A stretch of DNA of 6,119 bases from CALKWS01 sp035302405 (GTDB lineage Bacteria; Actinomycetota; Actinomycetes; Actinomycetales; Beutenbergiaceae). The stretch spans positions 1 to 6,119 of the forward strand of contig DATGSR010000259.1 in assembly GCA_035302405.1 (NCBI GenBank), in the 5' to 3' direction. Below are positions 4,620 to 6,119 of this stretch, one piece after another. Each line of letters opens with the position of its first letter. Position 1 is the first letter of the stretch. The position numbers were made by a program, and so were the translations under genes. The notes beneath the pieces were generated by a model that made no database searches, was not told the DNA's origin, and saw nothing but the letters and a program-made list of their open reading frames with translations.

Positions 4620-6119
4620 TTACTGGAACAACTCGTTCCAACGCACCTGGCTCACGGCCGTGACCGGGCTTTGCCCGATTGTTGCTCCGGCCGCATCCAA
4701 CGCCTGGACCTGAAGCCCGGCGCCTGCTGGAGCCGGCACCGGTATGTCGGTTTCGAATCCGTCCCTGGGGGCTTCTGCCAGGACGTCGCCCGCCTCGTTC
4801 ACCACCTGCCAGGAGGCCACCTCGGTAGCACCGTTCCAACTCACGCGCACCACGTCACCCGCTCCGCTGGAGGACAGCACGGCGTTGGGACGGGTCGCTG
4901 GCCGGCCGGTCCACTCCACCCGGTGCGCACGATAGGAGGTCGTGACCAACTCCTCGGGGATGCTGCCGTCCAGCAGCACCTCGCCGCCTGCGTCCATGAG
5001 GGTGTAGCGCGGCACGCTGCCCCACCCGAAGAACACCTGGCCGCCGGGTAGTTCCTGGAAGTTCGCCTGACTCGCGGAGAACACCGCCTCGGGATGCCGG
5101 TACTCCCGGGCCACCTGCGCCGTCATCGCCTCCTCATCCAGTTCCAGTGCCAGCCCGCGCGTGACCTCCCGGGAAATCTCCCCGCACTCCCCGCCGTTGT
5201 CGAGCACGGTCACGGTCCCGTCGCTGCTGCGCCGCGCGTCATGCTGTTTGATGAAGAAGGCACCGGCGCCCATCTCGAAGTCACTGTTCGAACCGCCTAA
5301 ACGCCATTCCACGTGCCCGCTGCGCCGGTCCAAGGAGTACACCGCGCACGTGTGCCGGGCGGAGATGAGCAGGTCGCCGTCGTCATCGACGTGCACGGAG
5401 TTGGCGTGGAAATAGTCGAACAACTCATCGCCCTGTCCGGGAACGGGCAGGTAGGACTCGGCCAGGGCCACCTGTCCCACGCTGTGCCACTCATACAGCA
5501 TCGCCCCGGTGCGCGGATCGACTTCTTGGATCACGTTGTCCACCACCACCCCGTCCGCGGGCCCGCCGACGTGGCTCAGGTCCATCCGCACCGGTTCGTA
5601 CCCGATCAGCAGCATCGTGCCCTGGTCGGTCAACCGCACCACGTGGGAGTCGGCGTCGTACCCGCCGGCCATGTTCACCCGGGCTACCTCTTGGTAGGAG
5701 GAGTCCGCGATCACCGCCTCCCCGTACCCGAAGCCACCGGCCATCAACCCTTCCCACCAGGTGATCACGGGCTCGCCGTGGTACCGCTGCACTTGGACGT
5801 CGCGGGCGTCCACCCCGGTCAACGGCTGGAACCAGACCGGCTCTCCGGCGTCGTCGATGAGCATCGGCCCTTTCTGTCCGAACCCGTTCTTCACCCCGAT
5901 GGCGGTAAGTCCCGGTGTCACCTCGTCCTGCGGGGCCACGGTGCCGGCCTGCGGTCCGCGCACGTCGATCTGGGGTGGCTCGATCCCGGGTGCGCTGGGG
6001 TAGTGCTGCACGAACTCCGTGGCCAGATCCCCGCCCGGTGCGGCCCGGGCAAGTTCTTGCACCGGCGGAGTGCGCAACTGCGGACGCTCGCCCAACACCG
6101 CAACGGTGAGTGCGTACTG
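4620..6119 (-). CDS. Arylsulfotransferase (ASST) family protein, 5' end cut by window edge
   Basis: The frame is open to the right edge, giving 499 visible residues. A GTG at 6098 exists, but the seven codons before it (QYALTVA) are coding-like and could be the end of a membrane anchor or signal peptide lying outside the window. The body matches the actinobacterial arylsulfotransferase group (Arylsulfotran_2 type), predicted beta-propellers: GPMLIDDAGEPVWF (84-97), GYDADSHVVRL (153-163), DYFHANSVHVDDDGDLLISAR (235-255), VYSLDRRSGHVEWRLGG (260-276), KQHDARRSSDGTVTVLDNG (291-309). His238 and His293 stand in the conserved loops; classical ASST enzymes pass sulfate through a catalytic His, but I cannot say which, if either, does so here. 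The only two cysteines (258, 312) could form a disulfide, suiting an extracytoplasmic protein. About 412-487 is a separate small beta domain, FN3-like in pattern. The true substrate is unknown; many family members are unproven as sulfotransferases. Confidence 0.88.
   Translation of the reverse strand, partial: QYALTVAVLGERPQLRTPPVQELARAAPGGDLATEFVQHYPSAPGIEPPQIDVRGPQAGTVAPQDEVTPGLTAIGVKNGFGQKGPMLIDDAGEPVWFQPLTGVDARDVQVQRYHGEPVITWWEGLMAGGFGYGEAVIADSSYQEVARVNMAGGYDADSHVVRLTDQGTMLLIGYEPVRMDLSHVGGPADGVVVDNVIQEVDPRTGAMLYEWHSVGQVALAESYLPVPGQGDELFDYFHANSVHVDDDGDLLISARHTCAVYSLDRRSGHVEWRLGGSNSDFEMGAGAFFIKQHDARRSSDGTVTVLDNGGECGEISREVTRGLALELDEEAMTAQVAREYRHPEAVFSASQANFQELPGGQVFFGWGSVPRYTLMDAGGEVLLDGSIPEELVTTSYRAHRVEWTGRPATRPNAVLSSSGAGDVVRVSWNGATEVASWQVVNEAGDVLAEAPRDGFETDIPVPAPAGAGLQVQALDAAGATIGQSPVTAVSQVRWNELFQ

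Noticed and set aside
4524..5051. 175-residue plus-strand open frame
   Set aside because: It is antisense to the strongly supported arylsulfotransferase gene and has typical shadow composition.

Overview
This is a GC-rich window with strongly GC-biased third codon positions, GTG as well as ATG starts, AGGAGG-type ribosome sites beside apparently leaderless starts, and a typical actinomycete gene set. It most likely comes from an actinobacterial chromosome (Actinomycetota). I cannot name the genus. There is no tRNA, rRNA, transposase, phage gene or CRISPR array, and no gene-free stretch longer than about 300 bp.

Layout: (1) The 3' end of a plus-strand gene of unknown function enters from the left edge and stops at 601. 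(2) A convergent gap (602-758) holds a 25-bp tandem array whose copy junctions can each fold into a short hairpin, ending in a perfect palindrome. (3) A small cupin gene lies on the minus strand (759-1052) behind a strong AGGAGG site. (4) A second tandem array (41-bp period, 1098-1243) lies between the cupin and the next minus-strand gene, a PlsC-like acyltransferase (1251-1844). (5) A divergent 175-bp gap leads to a plus-strand isocitrate lyase/PEP mutase superfamily gene (2020-2787), a GNAT acetyltransferase (2906-3439) and a membrane protein with a PH-like domain (3502-4155). (6) Converging from the right edge are a 5'-truncated arylsulfotransferase-family gene (4620-6119) and, 48 bp downstream of it, a DUF4440/NTF2-like gene (4191-4571), probably one transcript.

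The protein-coding genes are ordinary accessory or housekeeping enzymes and do not form an obvious pathway. The most unusual content is in the noncoding DNA. The cupin is bracketed by two tandem arrays that share a CATCGT...GGGTG core, and both outer genes appear to end inside repeat sequence. The left gene's stop codon lies in the first 25-bp copy, and the acyltransferase stop and last residues lie in what looks like a degenerate 41-mer copy. The second clear observation is that the membrane-protein gene and the acyltransferase gene lack ribosome sites but have -10-like hexamers at the spacing expected for leaderless transcripts. I see no convincing new defence or biosynthetic system. All family assignments come from reading motifs, not from database searches.
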